DNA from: Variovorax paradoxus
GTDB lineage: Bacteria > Pseudomonadota > Gammaproteobacteria > Burkholderiales > Burkholderiaceae_C
Assembly (NCBI RefSeq): GCF_018614915.1
Contig: NZ_JAGGNU010000089.1
Span: 1-58,847, forward strand
Direction of reading: 5' to 3'
DNA length: 58,847 nucleotides
The position numbers were made by a program, and so were the translations under genes. Numbering within the stretch: position 1 is the first letter of the stretch; each line of letters begins with the position of its first letter. Shown here in pieces: positions 24,022 to 32,969 of the stretch. The notes beneath the pieces were generated by a model. It made no database searches. It saw only the letters and a program-made list of their open reading frames with translations, and had not been told where the DNA came from.

Positions 24022-27015
24022 ATGTTGTTGACCCGGAAAGCGACCGGCACTGCGCATGACAGTGCCTCCTCTCATTCTTCCTCTTCCTCCTCCTCGCCCT
24101 TCGTCCACAGCCTGCGGCGCGGCCTCGCCCATGCGTTGCCCACCATGGATCGGCGCGCCTTCCTGCGGCGCTCGGGGCTGGGCGTCGGCGTGGGCCTGGC
24201 CGCCGGCCAGCTCGCGCTGATGCGCAAGGCCGAGGCCGCCGGGGACGGCAAGCCGACCGCGGTCGGCGCCGGCAAGATCGAGATCAAGCGCACGGTCTGC
24301 TCGCACTGCTCGGTCGGCTGCGCATCGGATGCGGTGGTCGAGAACGGCGTCTGGGTGCGGCAGGAGCCGGTGTTCGATTCGCCGCTCAACCTGGGCGCGC
24401 ATTGCGCCAAGGGCGCAGCGCTGCGCGAGCATGGTCATGGCGAGTACCGGCTGCGCTACCCGATGAAGCTGGTGAACGGCAAGTACGAACGCATCAGCTG
24501 GGACACCGCGCTCGACGAGATCACCGCCAGGCTCAAGGAGCTGACCAAGGCCAGCGGCCCCGATTCGATCTACTGGATCGGTTCCAGCAAGCACAGCAAC
24601 GAGCAGGCCTACCTGATGCGCAAGTTCGTGAGCTTCTTCGGCAGCAACAACTGCGACCACCAGGCGCGCATCTGTCACTCGACCACGGTGGCCGGCGTCG
24701 CGAACACATGGGGCTACGGCGCCATGACGAATTCGTACAACGACATGCGCAATTCCAAGGTTGCGCTCTACATCGGCTCGAACGCGGCCGAGGCCCACCC
24801 GGTGAGCATGCTGCACATGCTGCATGCCAAGGAAAACGGCTGCAAGATGATCGTGGTCGATCCGCGCTTCACGCGCACCGCGGCCAAGGCCGACGAGTAC
24901 GTGCGAATCCGTTCGGGCTCGGACATCGCCTTCCTCTTCGGCATCCTGCATCACATCTTCAAGAACGGCTGGGAAGACAAGAAGTACATCAACGACCGCG
25001 TCTTCGGCATGGAGGAAGTGCGCGCCGACGTGATGGCCAAGTGGACGCCGGACAAGGTCGAGGAAGTCTGCGGCGTCAAGGAAGCCCAGGTGCTGAAGGT
25101 CGCGACCTGGCTCAACGAGAACCGGCCCGGCACCATCGTCTGGTGCATGGGCCAAACCCAGCACACTATCGGCAACGCGATCGTGCGCGCTTCCTGCATC
25201 CTGCAGCTGGCGCTGGGCAACGTGGGCAAGTCGGGCGGCGGCACCAACATTTTCCGCGGCCACGACAACGTGCAGGGCGCCACCGACGTCGGGCCCAATC
25301 CCGACTCGCTGCCCGGCTACTACGGCCTGGCCGAAGGCTCGTGGAAGCATTTCGCAGCCGCCTGGGGCGTGGACTACGAGTGGATCAAGAGCCGCTTCGC
25401 TTCGCCCGCGATGATGGCCAAGCCGGGCCTCACGGTCTCGCGCTGGATCGACGGCGTGCTCGAGAAGAACGAGCTGATCGACCAGGACTCGAACCTGCGC
25501 GGCGTCTTCTACTGGGGCCACGCGCCCAACTCGCAGACCCGCGGCCTCGAGATGAAGCGGGCCATGGACAAGCTGGACCTGCTGGTGGTGGTCGATCCGT
25601 ACCCCTCGGCGACCGCGGCGATGGCTGCGATGCCGGGTCGTCCCGAAGACCAGAACGCCAATCGCGCGGTCTACCTGCTGCCGGCCTGCACGCAGTTCGA
25701 GACCAGCGGCTCCGTCACCGCCTCGAACCGCTCGCTGCAATGGCGCGAGAAGGTGATCGAGCCGCTGTGGGAAAGCCGCAGCGACCACATGATCATGCAG
25801 CAGTTCGCCGACCGTCTCGGCTTCGGCAAGGAGCTCAGCAAGAACTACAAGATGCAGAAGGTCAAGGGCATGGACGAGCCCATCCCCGACGACATCCTGC
25901 GCGAGATCAACAAGTCCTGCTGGACCATCGGCTACACCGGCCAGAGCCCGGAGCGGCTGCAGGCCCACATGCGCAACATGGGCGCCTTCGACGTGCGCAC
26001 GCTGCGCGCCAAGTCGGGCAAGGACAAGATCAACGGCTACGACCTCGCGGGCGACTACTTCGGCCTGCCGTGGCCCTGCTACGGCACGCCGGAGCTCAAG
26101 CACCCGGGCAGCGCCAACCTCTACGACACCACGCGCCACGTGATGGACGGCGGCGGCAACTTCCGCGCGAACTTCGGCGTCGAGCGCAACGGCAAGAACC
26201 TGCTGGCCGAGGACGGCTCGCATTCGCTGGGCGCCGAGATCACCACCGGCTATCCGGAATTCGACCACCTGCTGCTCAAGAAGCTCGGCTGGTGGGACGA
26301 GCTCACCGCGGCGGAGAAGGCCAAGGCCGAGGGCAAGAACTGGAAGACCGACAGCTCGGGCGGCATCATCCGCGTGGCCATGAAGAACCACGGCTGCCAT
26401 CCTTTCGGCAACGCCAAGGCGCGCGCGCTGGTGTGGAACTTCCCCGATGCCATCCCGCAGCACCGCGAGCCGCTCTACGGCACGCGGCCGGACCTGATGG
26501 CCAAGTACCCGACGCACGACGACAAGATGGCCTTCTGGCGCCTGCCCACGCTCTACAAGAGCGTGCAGCAGAAGAACATCGCCGACAAGGTGGCCGAGAA
26601 GTTCCCCTTCATCATGACCTCCGGCCGGCTGGTCGAGTACGAGGGCGGCGGCGAGGAAACCCGCTCCAATCCCTGGCTCGCCGAGCTGCAGCAGGAGATG
26701 TTCATCGAGATCAATCCGAAGGTGGCGGCCGAGAAGAACATCCGCAACGGCGAGCGCGCCTGGGTGCACACGCCCACCGGCGCCAAGCTCAACGTGCAGG
26801 CGCTGGTGACCGAGCGCGTCGGGCCGGACACCGTGTTCATGCCCTTCCACTTCTCCGGCCACTGGCAGGGTGCCGACATGCTCGCCTACTACCCCAAGGG
26901 CGCGGCGCCGGTGGTGCGCGGCGAGGCGATCAACACCTCGACCACCTACGGCTACGACAGCGTCACCATGATGCAAGAGACCAAGACCACGGTCTGCAAT
27001 ATCGAGAAAGCATAG
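24022..27015 (+). CDS. Membrane-bound formate dehydrogenase, catalytic alpha subunit (Tat exported)
   Basis: This 997-residue periplasmic molybdo/tungsto-enzyme has a Tat motif (MDRRAFLRRSGLG, residues 42-54) preceded by a Ser-rich leader. The proximal [4Fe-4S] site (CSHCSVGC, then HCAKG) follows, and the bis-MGD domain has active-site Cys 218 in ARICHSTT. Cys takes the place of selenocysteine. Segments such as GHDNVQGATDVGPNPDSLPGYYG and the C-terminal cofactor-binding region (HFSGHWQGADML) are intact. The signal starts unusually far in; ATG 24145 in front of MDRRAF is an alternative start, though the longer form is in frame. It starts 14 bases after the small Tat protein and is followed at once by the beta subunit. 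Confidence 0.95.
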   Translation: MLLTRKATGTAHDSASSHSSSSSSSPFVHSLRRGLAHALPTMDRRAFLRRSGLGVGVGLAAGQLALMRKAEAAGDGKPTAVGAGKIEIKRTVCSHCSVGCASDAVVENGVWVRQEPVFDSPLNLGAHCAKGAALREHGHGEYRLRYPMKLVNGKYERISWDTALDEITARLKELTKASGPDSIYWIGSSKHSNEQAYLMRKFVSFFGSNNCDHQARICHSTTVAGVANTWGYGAMTNSYNDMRNSKVALYIGSNAAEAHPVSMLHMLHAKENGCKMIVVDPRFTRTAAKADEYVRIRSGSDIAFLFGILHHIFKNGWEDKKYINDRVFGMEEVRADVMAKWTPDKVEEVCGVKEAQVLKVATWLNENRPGTIVWCMGQTQHTIGNAIVRASCILQLALGNVGKSGGGTNIFRGHDNVQGATDVGPNPDSLPGYYGLAEGSWKHFAAAWGVDYEWIKSRFASPAMMAKPGLTVSRWIDGVLEKNELIDQDSNLRGVFYWGHAPNSQTRGLEMKRAMDKLDLLVVVDPYPSATAAMAAMPGRPEDQNANRAVYLLPACTQFETSGSVTASNRSLQWREKVIEPLWESRSDHMIMQQFADRLGFGKELSKNYKMQKVKGMDEPIPDDILREINKSCWTIGYTGQSPERLQAHMRNMGAFDVRTLRAKSGKDKINGYDLAGDYFGLPWPCYGTPELKHPGSANLYDTTRHVMDGGGNFRANFGVERNGKNLLAEDGSHSLGAEITTGYPEFDHLLLKKLGWWDELTAAEKAKAEGKNWKTDSSGGIIRVAMKNHGCHPFGNAKARALVWNFPDAIPQHREPLYGTRPDLMAKYPTHDDKMAFWRLPTLYKSVQQKNIADKVAEKFPFIMTSGRLVEYEGGGEETRSNPWLAELQQEMFIEINPKVAAEKNIRNGERAWVHTPTGAKLNVQALVTERVGPDTVFMPFHFSGHWQGADMLAYYPKGAAPVVRGEAINTSTTYGYDSVTMMQETKTTVCNIEKA

Positions 27016-27025
27016 GGAGCACGCA

Positions 27026-27646
27026 ATGGCACGAATGAAATTTGTCTGCGACGCGGAGCGCTGCATCGAGTGCAATGGCTGCGTCACGGCCTGCAAGAAC
27101 GAGAACGAGGTGCCGTGGGGCGTGAACCGCCGCCGCGTGGTCACGCTCAACGACGGTGTGCCGGGCGAGAAGTCGATCTCGGTGGCCTGCATGCATTGCT
27201 CCGATGCGCCCTGCATGGCGGTGTGCCCGGTGCAGTGCTTCTACCGCACCGAAGAGGGCGTGGTGCTGCACGACAAGGACGTCTGCATCGGCTGCGGCTA
27301 CTGCTCCTACGCCTGCCCCTTCGGCGCGCCGCAGTTCCCGTCGCAAGGCACCTTCGGTGCGCGCGGCAAGATGGACAAGTGCACCTTCTGCGCCGGCGGC
27401 CCCGAGGCCAACGGCTCCGAGGCCGAGTTCGAGAAGTACGGGCGCAACCGCCTGGCCGAGGGCAAGCTTCCGGCCTGCGCCGAGATGTGCTCGACCAAGG
27501 CACTGCTCGCCGGCGACGGCGACGTGGTGGCCGACATCTTCCGCACCCGCGTGCTGCATCGCGGCAAGGGCGCCGAAGTCTGGGGCTGGGGCACGGCCTA
27601 CGGTTCGAAGCAGGCCGGCACGCCGACCAATGGAGGCACGAAATGA
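27026..27646 (+). CDS. Formate dehydrogenase iron-sulfur beta subunit (Fdh3B-like)
   Basis: This 206-residue ferredoxin-type subunit has four [4Fe-4S] motifs: CIECNGCVTACKNEN, CMHCSDAPCMAVCP, CIGCGYCSYACPFG, and a split site with CTFC and CAEMC. It passes electrons from the alpha subunit to the cytochrome b subunit. It has no signal of its own and is presumably carried across by the alpha subunit's Tat signal. AGGGAGCACGCA precedes ATG 27026. The stop overlaps the ATG of the next small lipoprotein gene by 4 bases. Confidence 0.95.
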   Translation: MARMKFVCDAERCIECNGCVTACKNENEVPWGVNRRRVVTLNDGVPGEKSISVACMHCSDAPCMAVCPVQCFYRTEEGVVLHDKDVCIGCGYCSYACPFGAPQFPSQGTFGARGKMDKCTFCAGGPEANGSEAEFEKYGRNRLAEGKLPACAEMCSTKALLAGDGDVVADIFRTRVLHRGKGAEVWGWGTAYGSKQAGTPTNGGTK

Positions 27647-27894
27647 GGCGCGCACTGGCATGGCTGGCGCTCGGCTCGGCCGCGATGCTGCTGGCGGCCT
27701 GCGGCGAGAAGCCGCAGACCAACGCCCAGGGCGTCAAGCTCGATGCCGCGCCCTGGAGCGGCACCGGTCCGAAGCAGAACGCGGGCACGGTATTCACCGC
27801 GCCGGGATGGCAGGTCGGCGACCAGAAGGCCTGGCAGCAGCAGCTGAAGACCCGAACGCAGAACGGCCAGAACGACTACGTCAGAGACAACTGA
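27643..27894 (+). CDS. Small lipoprotein of the formate dehydrogenase operon
   Basis: This 83-residue protein has a signal peptide and the lipobox LAAC (Cys 20), followed by a hydrophilic tail (GEKPQTNAQGVKLDAAPW... QQLKTRTQNGQNDYVRDN). ATG 27643 overlaps the beta-subunit stop (ATGA). Its fixed place between beta and gamma subunits suggests a membrane-anchored accessory factor for this complex. I recognise no domain. Confidence 0.75.
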   Translation: MRRALAWLALGSAAMLLAACGEKPQTNAQGVKLDAAPWSGTGPKQNAGTVFTAPGWQVGDQKAWQQQLKTRTQNGQNDYVRDN

Positions 27895-27910
27895 GCGGAA
27901 GGAAGGCTGC

Positions 27911-29128
27911 ATGAACAAGGCTCTTCTGAAGGCCCTGGTCCTCACGGCCGCGCTGGCCATGGGCCCGGCCCTGGCCCAGGCGCCGAATCCGACCGCCGGC
28001 GGTGCTGTCGCCGAACCGCCCGCCGCCCCGGCGCCGCAGCAGCCTCAGGCCGGCGGCATCAAAAGCCAGAACATCTTCGAGGTCAAGCCCGAGGCGAGCG
28101 CGGACCCCAACTACCTGAATCAAAGCAACGGCGAGCGCGCAAAGGTGCAGCCGGGCAACAACGCGCCGATGTGGCGCCAGGTCGGCGAAGGCGTGACCGG
28201 CTACAGCAGCCTGCCGCGTGCGCAGGCGCCCGAGGCCGGCAACCTGATCCAGCGCTTCGTGCAATATCCGGGCTCGAGCTACACCAACGCCGGCGAGGCC
28301 TGGCGCCAGGTGCGCAACGACTGGATCATTCCCTACGGCGCGGCGCTGCTCTTCGTGGTGCTGCTGGCGATCGCGATCTTCTATTTCACGCGCGGTCCGA
28401 TCGGGCTGCACGGCGCGGAGACAGGTCGCAAGATCGAGCGCTTCACGCCCTTCGAGCGCGCCACCCACTGGTCGAACGCGACCGCCTTCGTCACGCTGGC
28501 CGTCTCGGGCCTGGTGATGGCTTTCGGCCAGTTCTTCCTGCTGCCGGTGATCGGCTCCGCGCTGTTCGGCTGGCTGACCTATGCGCTCAAGACCGTGCAC
28601 AACTTCGTCGGCCCGCTGTTCGTCGTCACCCTGATCCTGATGTTCGTCACCTTCGTGCGCGACAACTTCCCGAGCAAGGCGGACCTCCGGTGGCTGGCCC
28701 GCTTCGGCGGCCTGTTCGGCGGCAAGGAAGTGCCGTCGCACCGCTTCAACGCCGGCGAGAAGGTGGTGTTCTGGGGCGGCATCCTGGTGCTGGGCAGCAT
28801 CGTGGCCGGCTCCGGCCTGTTCCTCGACAAGCTGCTGCCGGGCTTCGTCTACACGCGCGGCGAGATGCAGATCGCGCACATGGTCCACGGGGTGGCCACG
28901 CTGCTCATGATGGCCATGATCATGGGTCACATCTTCATCGGCACGCTGGGCATGAAAGGCGCATACGGCGCCATGCGCCACGGCTATGTCGACGAGACCT
29001 GGGCCCGCGAACACCACGAGCTCTGGTACGACGACATCGCCGCCGGCAAGATTCCCGCCCAGCGCAGCGCCGAAGCCTCGGCGGCTGCACCCGCGAAGAC
29101 CGTTCGGGTCGAAGGAAGCCCCTCATGA
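27911..29128 (+). CDS. Formate dehydrogenase cytochrome b (gamma) subunit
   Basis: This 405-residue membrane subunit anchors the enzyme and passes electrons to quinone. It has a cleavable signal (MNKALLKALVLTAALAMGPALAQ) and an extended, Pro/Gln-rich periplasmic region of about 120 residues that is absent from short FdnI. A first transmembrane segment lies near 140-160, followed by a four-helix cytochrome b core. The core contains haem-ligand candidates in ERATHWSNATAF, TVHNFVGPLF and IAHMVHGVATLLMMAMIMGHIF. The C-terminal segment REHHELWYDDIAAGK is typical of the family. The stop overlaps the next gene's ATG. Confidence 0.92.
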   Translation: MNKALLKALVLTAALAMGPALAQAPNPTAGGAVAEPPAAPAPQQPQAGGIKSQNIFEVKPEASADPNYLNQSNGERAKVQPGNNAPMWRQVGEGVTGYSSLPRAQAPEAGNLIQRFVQYPGSSYTNAGEAWRQVRNDWIIPYGAALLFVVLLAIAIFYFTRGPIGLHGAETGRKIERFTPFERATHWSNATAFVTLAVSGLVMAFGQFFLLPVIGSALFGWLTYALKTVHNFVGPLFVVTLILMFVTFVRDNFPSKADLRWLARFGGLFGGKEVPSHRFNAGEKVVFWGGILVLGSIVAGSGLFLDKLLPGFVYTRGEMQIAHMVHGVATLLMMAMIMGHIFIGTLGMKGAYGAMRHGYVDETWAREHHELWYDDIAAGKIPAQRSAEASAAAPAKTVRVEGSPS

Positions 29129-29520
29129 AGAAGATGCTGATCGTCTGCGGCCTGGCCTTGGGCCTGGCCTCCACCGCGTTCGCCAAGCTGCCGGCGCCGC
29201 CTTCCACGCCCGAGGCCAAGGCCAAGGCTGCGGAGACCGCGGCCAAGACCGCATGGACCGGCAAGGTCGACGCCTACCAGCTGTGCCAATCGCAGGACAA
29301 GGTGGCGGCCAAGTACCGCGCCGGCGCGGCGGCGGCCGGCAAGCAGTTGCCGCCGGCACCGGCCGCGCCGGCCTGCGCCGACCCCGGCCCCTTCGCCTTC
29401 ACGCCGCCCGAGCAGAAGCCGATCGAAGCCGCGGGCGCTCATTCGCCTGCCGGCAACGCCAGTTCGCCGCCCAGCACCAACCAGCCTGCCGCGGCGGTCA
29501 ATCCCACGCCCAAGCAGTGA
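29125..29520 (+). CDS. Small exported protein, formate dehydrogenase locus
   Basis: This 131-residue protein has a clear Sec signal (MKKMLIVCGLALGLASTAFA). The rest is low in complexity: Ala/Lys-rich then Ala/Pro-rich, with a short conserved-looking core YQLCQSQDKVAAKY and two Cys residues that could form a disulfide. It starts inside the gamma-subunit gene (ATGA) and ends inside fdhD (GTGA), so it is clearly part of the operon. No known domain; probably a periplasmic assembly or stability factor. Confidence 0.7.
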   Translation: MKKMLIVCGLALGLASTAFAKLPAPPSTPEAKAKAAETAAKTAWTGKVDAYQLCQSQDKVAAKYRAGAAAAGKQLPPAPAAPACADPGPFAFTPPEQKPIEAAGAHSPAGNASSPPSTNQPAAAVNPTPKQ

Positions 29521-30395
29521 CGCCTGCATCGCCGCTTCCGCGCCTGACTTCGGCCCGCGCCGAGCTCACGCGCGAAGTGGAGATCGTTGACGAGCATGGC
29601 GAGCGCGGCTTCGTCTCGATCCCGGCCGAGCGCGACCTGACGGTTTACGTGGACCGGCGCGAACTCGTCACGCTGATGACGCTCGGCGCCCAGCCCGAGC
29701 TGTTGGTGCTGGGCTACCTGCTGAACCAGCGCCTCATCGAATCGGCGGCCGACGTCGAATCGATCACGGTCGACTGGGAGGTGGGCGCGGCGGCCGTGAA
29801 GACCCATGCCGGCATCGACCGCATCGAGGAGCGCACCGCCAAGAAGGTGGTGACGACCGGCTGCGGCCAGGGCAGCGTGTTCGGCGAGCTGATGGCCGGC
29901 ATCGACCAACTCGAGCTGCCCGAAACGCGCATGCGGCAGGCGCAGCTCTATGCGCTGGTCAATGCCATCCGGCTCCAGGAGAGCACCTACAAGTCGGCCG
30001 GCTCGGTGCACGGCTGCGCGCTGTTCACGCTGGGCGAAGGCCCGGGCGACGAAGCGCACATGCAGTGCTTCGTCGAGGACGTCGGGCGCCACAACGCGAT
30101 CGACACCATCGCCGGCTGGATCGCGATGCAAGCGCCTTCGCTGCTCGCCGGCGGCCGCGTGTTCTACACCACCGGCCGGCTCACCAGCGAGATGGTGATC
30201 AAGTCGGCCCAGATGGGCGTGGCGATCGTCGTCTCGCGCAGCGGCATCACGCAGATGGGCCACGAGGTCGCGCAGCGCGTCGGCCTGTGCGCGATCGGCC
30301 GCGCCACCAACAAGCGCTTCATCTGCTATGCGGGCGCCGAGCGACTTGTGCTGCAGCCGGAGCTCGCGGGCGCCCGCGCCATGAGCGCCACCTAA
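29517..30395 (+). CDS. fdhD: Formate dehydrogenase sulfurtransferase FdhD
   Basis: FdhD moves sulfur from a cysteine desulfurase to the Mo/W cofactor, which formate dehydrogenases need for activity. The 292-residue protein has VYVDRRELVTLMTLGAQPELLVLGYL in its N-terminal half and the catalytic-loop region KKVVTTGCGQGSVFG. The C-terminal part has QCFVEDVGRHNAIDTIAG and FYTTGRLTSEMVIKSAQMG. The loop has one Cys where E. coli FdhD has two. GTG 29517 overlaps the preceding stop. This is the only fdhD in the window and could serve both formate dehydrogenases. Confidence 0.93.
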   Translation: MTPASPLPRLTSARAELTREVEIVDEHGERGFVSIPAERDLTVYVDRRELVTLMTLGAQPELLVLGYLLNQRLIESAADVESITVDWEVGAAAVKTHAGIDRIEERTAKKVVTTGCGQGSVFGELMAGIDQLELPETRMRQAQLYALVNAIRLQESTYKSAGSVHGCALFTLGEGPGDEAHMQCFVEDVGRHNAIDTIAGWIAMQAPSLLAGGRVFYTTGRLTSEMVIKSAQMGVAIVVSRSGITQMGHEVAQRVGLCAIGRATNKRFICYAGAERLVLQPELAGARAMSAT

Positions 30396-30405
30396 GCCCT
30401 TCGGT

Positions 30406-30434
30406 TTGGCCGGGCCTTGCGCCTCGGCTATCGT
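30406..30434 (+). promoter_or_regulatory. Promoter for a probably leaderless transcript (permease gene)
   Basis: TTGGCC (30406-30411) and TATCGT (30429-30434) are separated by 17 bases. The ATG of the permease gene (30442) lies 7 bases after the -10 element, where transcription should start. No Shine-Dalgarno sequence fits in between. Confidence 0.55.
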
Positions 30435-30441
30435 CTCGCCC

Positions 30442-32958
30442 ATGAACGCTTCCCTTCGCCTAGGCTGGCGCACGCTCTGGCGCGACTTGCGCGCGGGCGA
30501 GCTGCGCCTGCTCATCGTGGCCGTGCTGCTTGCCGTGGCGGCGCTCACCGCCGTCGGCTTCTTCGCCGACCGGCTCAAGGGTGGGCTGCAGCGCGATGCG
30601 CGCCAGCTGATCGGCGGCGACGCAGTGCTGGCGAGCGACAACCCGACGCCCGCCGTCTTCGTCGAGCGCGCACGCGCCCTCGGGCTGCAGACGGCCGGCA
30701 CCTACGGCTTCCCGACCATGGCGCGGGCGAGCGAAGAGCAGGGCGGGGCCAGCAAGCTGGTCGCGCTCAAGGCAGTGCAGGACGGCTACCCGCTGCGCGG
30801 CAGCCTGCTGGTGAGCGCCGATGCCGGCGCGCCGGGCGAGCCGACGCGCGACGTGCCGGCGCCGGGCGAAGCCTGGGTCGACGCCTCGCTGCTCGAATCG
30901 CTGGCGCTCAAGGTGGGCGACACGCTGCTCCTGGGCGACAGCGGCCTGCGCATCGCGCGCGTGATCGCGCTCGAGCCCGACCGCGGCGCCGGCTTCATGA
31001 GCTTCGCGCCGCGGGTGATGCTCAACCAGGCCGACGTGGCGCGCACCGGCCTCGTGCAGCCGGCCAGCCGCGTCAGCTACCGCTTCGCCGTGGCCGGCGA
31101 AGACCGCGCCGTCAAGACCTTCAGCGACTGGGCCGACGCGACGATCAAGACAGGCGAGCTGCGCGGCGTGCGGCTCGACTCCTTCGAAAGCGGCCGGCCC
31201 GAGATGCGCCAGACGCTGGACCGCGCCGAGAAGTTCCTGAACCTGGTGGCGCTGCTGGCGGCGCTGCTATCGGCCGTCGCGGTGGCGCTGGCGGCGCGCG
31301 GCTTCGCGGCCAGCCACCTGGACGATTGCGCCATGCTGCGCGTGCTGGGGCAGAGCCAGGGCACCATCGCGCGGGCCTATGCCTTCGAGTTCGCCACCAT
31401 CGGCCTCGCCGCCAGCGCGCTCGGGGTGGCCATCGGCTACGCCGTGCACTATGTCTTCGTGCTGCTGCTGGCGGGACTGGTCGAGACTTCGCTGCCCGCG
31501 CCCACCTTCTGGCCCGTGGCCTTCGGCCTGGGCATGGGGCTCACGCTGCTGTTCGCCTTCGGGCTGCCGCCGGTGCTGCAGCTTGCGCGCGTGCCGCCGC
31601 TGCGCGTGATCCGGCGCGACGTCGGCAACCTGAAACCGGCTTCGATCGCGGTGCTCGCGATCGGCGTGGCCGGCTTCGCCGCCTTGCTGGTGGCGGCCAG
31701 CAGCGACCTGAAGCTGGGGCTGATCGCGGTCGGCGGCTTCGCCGCGGCGGTGGCGGTGTTTGCGCTGCTGAGCTGGATCGCCGTGCTGCTCCTGCGTCGC
31801 AGCGTCAACGAATCGACCGCGCCGCGCTGGCTGGTGCTGGCCACGCGCCAGATCTCGGCGCGGCCGGTCTACGCGGTGGTGCAGGTGAGCGCGCTCGCCG
31901 TGGGCCTGCTGGCGCTGGTGCTGCTGGTGCTCTTGCGCACCGACCTGGTGGCGAGCTGGCGCAAGGCGACGCCGCCCGACGCGCCGAACCGCTTCGTGAT
32001 CAACGTCATGCCCGACCAGAGCGCCAGCTTCCAGAAGACCCTGCGCGACAGCGGCGTGCGCAAGTTCGACTGGTATCCGATGATCCGCGGGCGCCTCATC
32101 GCCATCAACGGCAAGTCGGTCTCGCCCGACAACTACGCGGACGACCGCGCGAAGCGGCTGGTCGACCGCGAGTTCAACTTGAGCACCAGCGCCGCGGCGC
32201 CGCCGCACAACCTCGTCACCGCCGGCGTCTGGACGCCGAGCGCCGCGGGCGAGGTGAGCGTCGAGGAAGGGCTGGCCGTGACCCTGGGGATGAAGCTCGG
32301 CGACAGCCTGCGCTTCGACATCGGCGGCATGCAGAACGACGCGCGCATCACCTCCCTGCGCAAGGTCGACTGGGGTTCGCTGCACGCCAACTTCTTCGTC
32401 ATGTACACCGTGGACGCGCTGCCCGACGTGCCCGTCACCTACATGGGCGCGTTCCGCGCACCCGAGGTGAAAGGTTTCGACAACGCGCTGGTGCGCAGCT
32501 ACCCCAACGTGACCAACGTCGACATGAGCGCCACCATCGGCCAGGTGCAGCGCGTGCTCGACCAGGTGATCCGCGCGGTGGAGTTCCTGTTCGGCTTCAC
32601 GCTTGCGGCCGGACTGGTCGTGCTGTTCGCGGCCGTCACGGCCACGCGCGAGGAGCGCGCGCGCGAGTTCGCGGTGATGCGTGCGGTCGGCGCGCGCGCC
32701 AGCCTGCTGCGCCAGGTGCAGCGCGCGGAGCTCGTGGGCGTGGGCCTCCTGGCCGGCTTCCTCGCGAGCATCGTCGCATCGCTGATCGGCTGGGGCCTGG
32801 CGCGCTACGTGTTCGATTTCACCTGGACCGCGTCGCCGCTGGTGCCGATCGCCGGCTCGCTGGCCGGCGCCGTGCTGGCGCTCGCGGCCGGCTGGTGGGG
32901 TCTGCGCGAAGTGCTGCGGCGGCCGGTGGTCGATACGCTCCGGCGCGCAGCGGAGTAG
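30442..32958 (+). CDS. FtsX/MacB-type ABC transporter permease
   Basis: This 838-residue inner-membrane protein resembles YbbP: about ten transmembrane segments in two FtsX modules with large extracytoplasmic domains. The first segment is at 20-45 (RLLIVAVLLAVAALTAVGFF). A first FtsX-like block covers about 260-400 (LVALLAALLSAVAVALAARGFA), a middle block of hydrophobic segments about 410-510, and a second FtsX block about 715-825 (FGFTLAAGLVVLFAAVTATREE and VMRAVGARASLLRQV). Its partner ATPase (YbbA/LolD-like) is not adjacent. Such systems move lipids, lipoproteins or hydrophobic compounds. ATG 30442 was chosen because of the promoter just upstream; an in-frame start at 30406 would overlap that promoter. 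Confidence 0.87.
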   Translation: MNASLRLGWRTLWRDLRAGELRLLIVAVLLAVAALTAVGFFADRLKGGLQRDARQLIGGDAVLASDNPTPAVFVERARALGLQTAGTYGFPTMARASEEQGGASKLVALKAVQDGYPLRGSLLVSADAGAPGEPTRDVPAPGEAWVDASLLESLALKVGDTLLLGDSGLRIARVIALEPDRGAGFMSFAPRVMLNQADVARTGLVQPASRVSYRFAVAGEDRAVKTFSDWADATIKTGELRGVRLDSFESGRPEMRQTLDRAEKFLNLVALLAALLSAVAVALAARGFAASHLDDCAMLRVLGQSQGTIARAYAFEFATIGLAASALGVAIGYAVHYVFVLLLAGLVETSLPAPTFWPVAFGLGMGLTLLFAFGLPPVLQLARVPPLRVIRRDVGNLKPASIAVLAIGVAGFAALLVAASSDLKLGLIAVGGFAAAVAVFALLSWIAVLLLRRSVNESTAPRWLVLATRQISARPVYAVVQVSALAVGLLALVLLVLLRTDLVASWRKATPPDAPNRFVINVMPDQSASFQKTLRDSGVRKFDWYPMIRGRLIAINGKSVSPDNYADDRAKRLVDREFNLSTSAAAPPHNLVTAGVWTPSAAGEVSVEEGLAVTLGMKLGDSLRFDIGGMQNDARITSLRKVDWGSLHANFFVMYTVDALPDVPVTYMGAFRAPEVKGFDNALVRSYPNVTNVDMSATIGQVQRVLDQVIRAVEFLFGFTLAAGLVVLFAAVTATREERAREFAVMRAVGARASLLRQVQRAELVGVGLLAGFLASIVASLIGWGLARYVFDFTWTASPLVPIAGSLAGAVLALAAGWWGLREVLRRPVVDTLRRAAE

Positions 32959-32969
32959 GCTAGCGGGGC

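Noticed and set aside
23986..27216. 1076-codon open frame antisense to the exported formate dehydrogenase alpha and beta genes
   Set aside because: The same shadow effect. Both sense genes have intact cofactor motifs.
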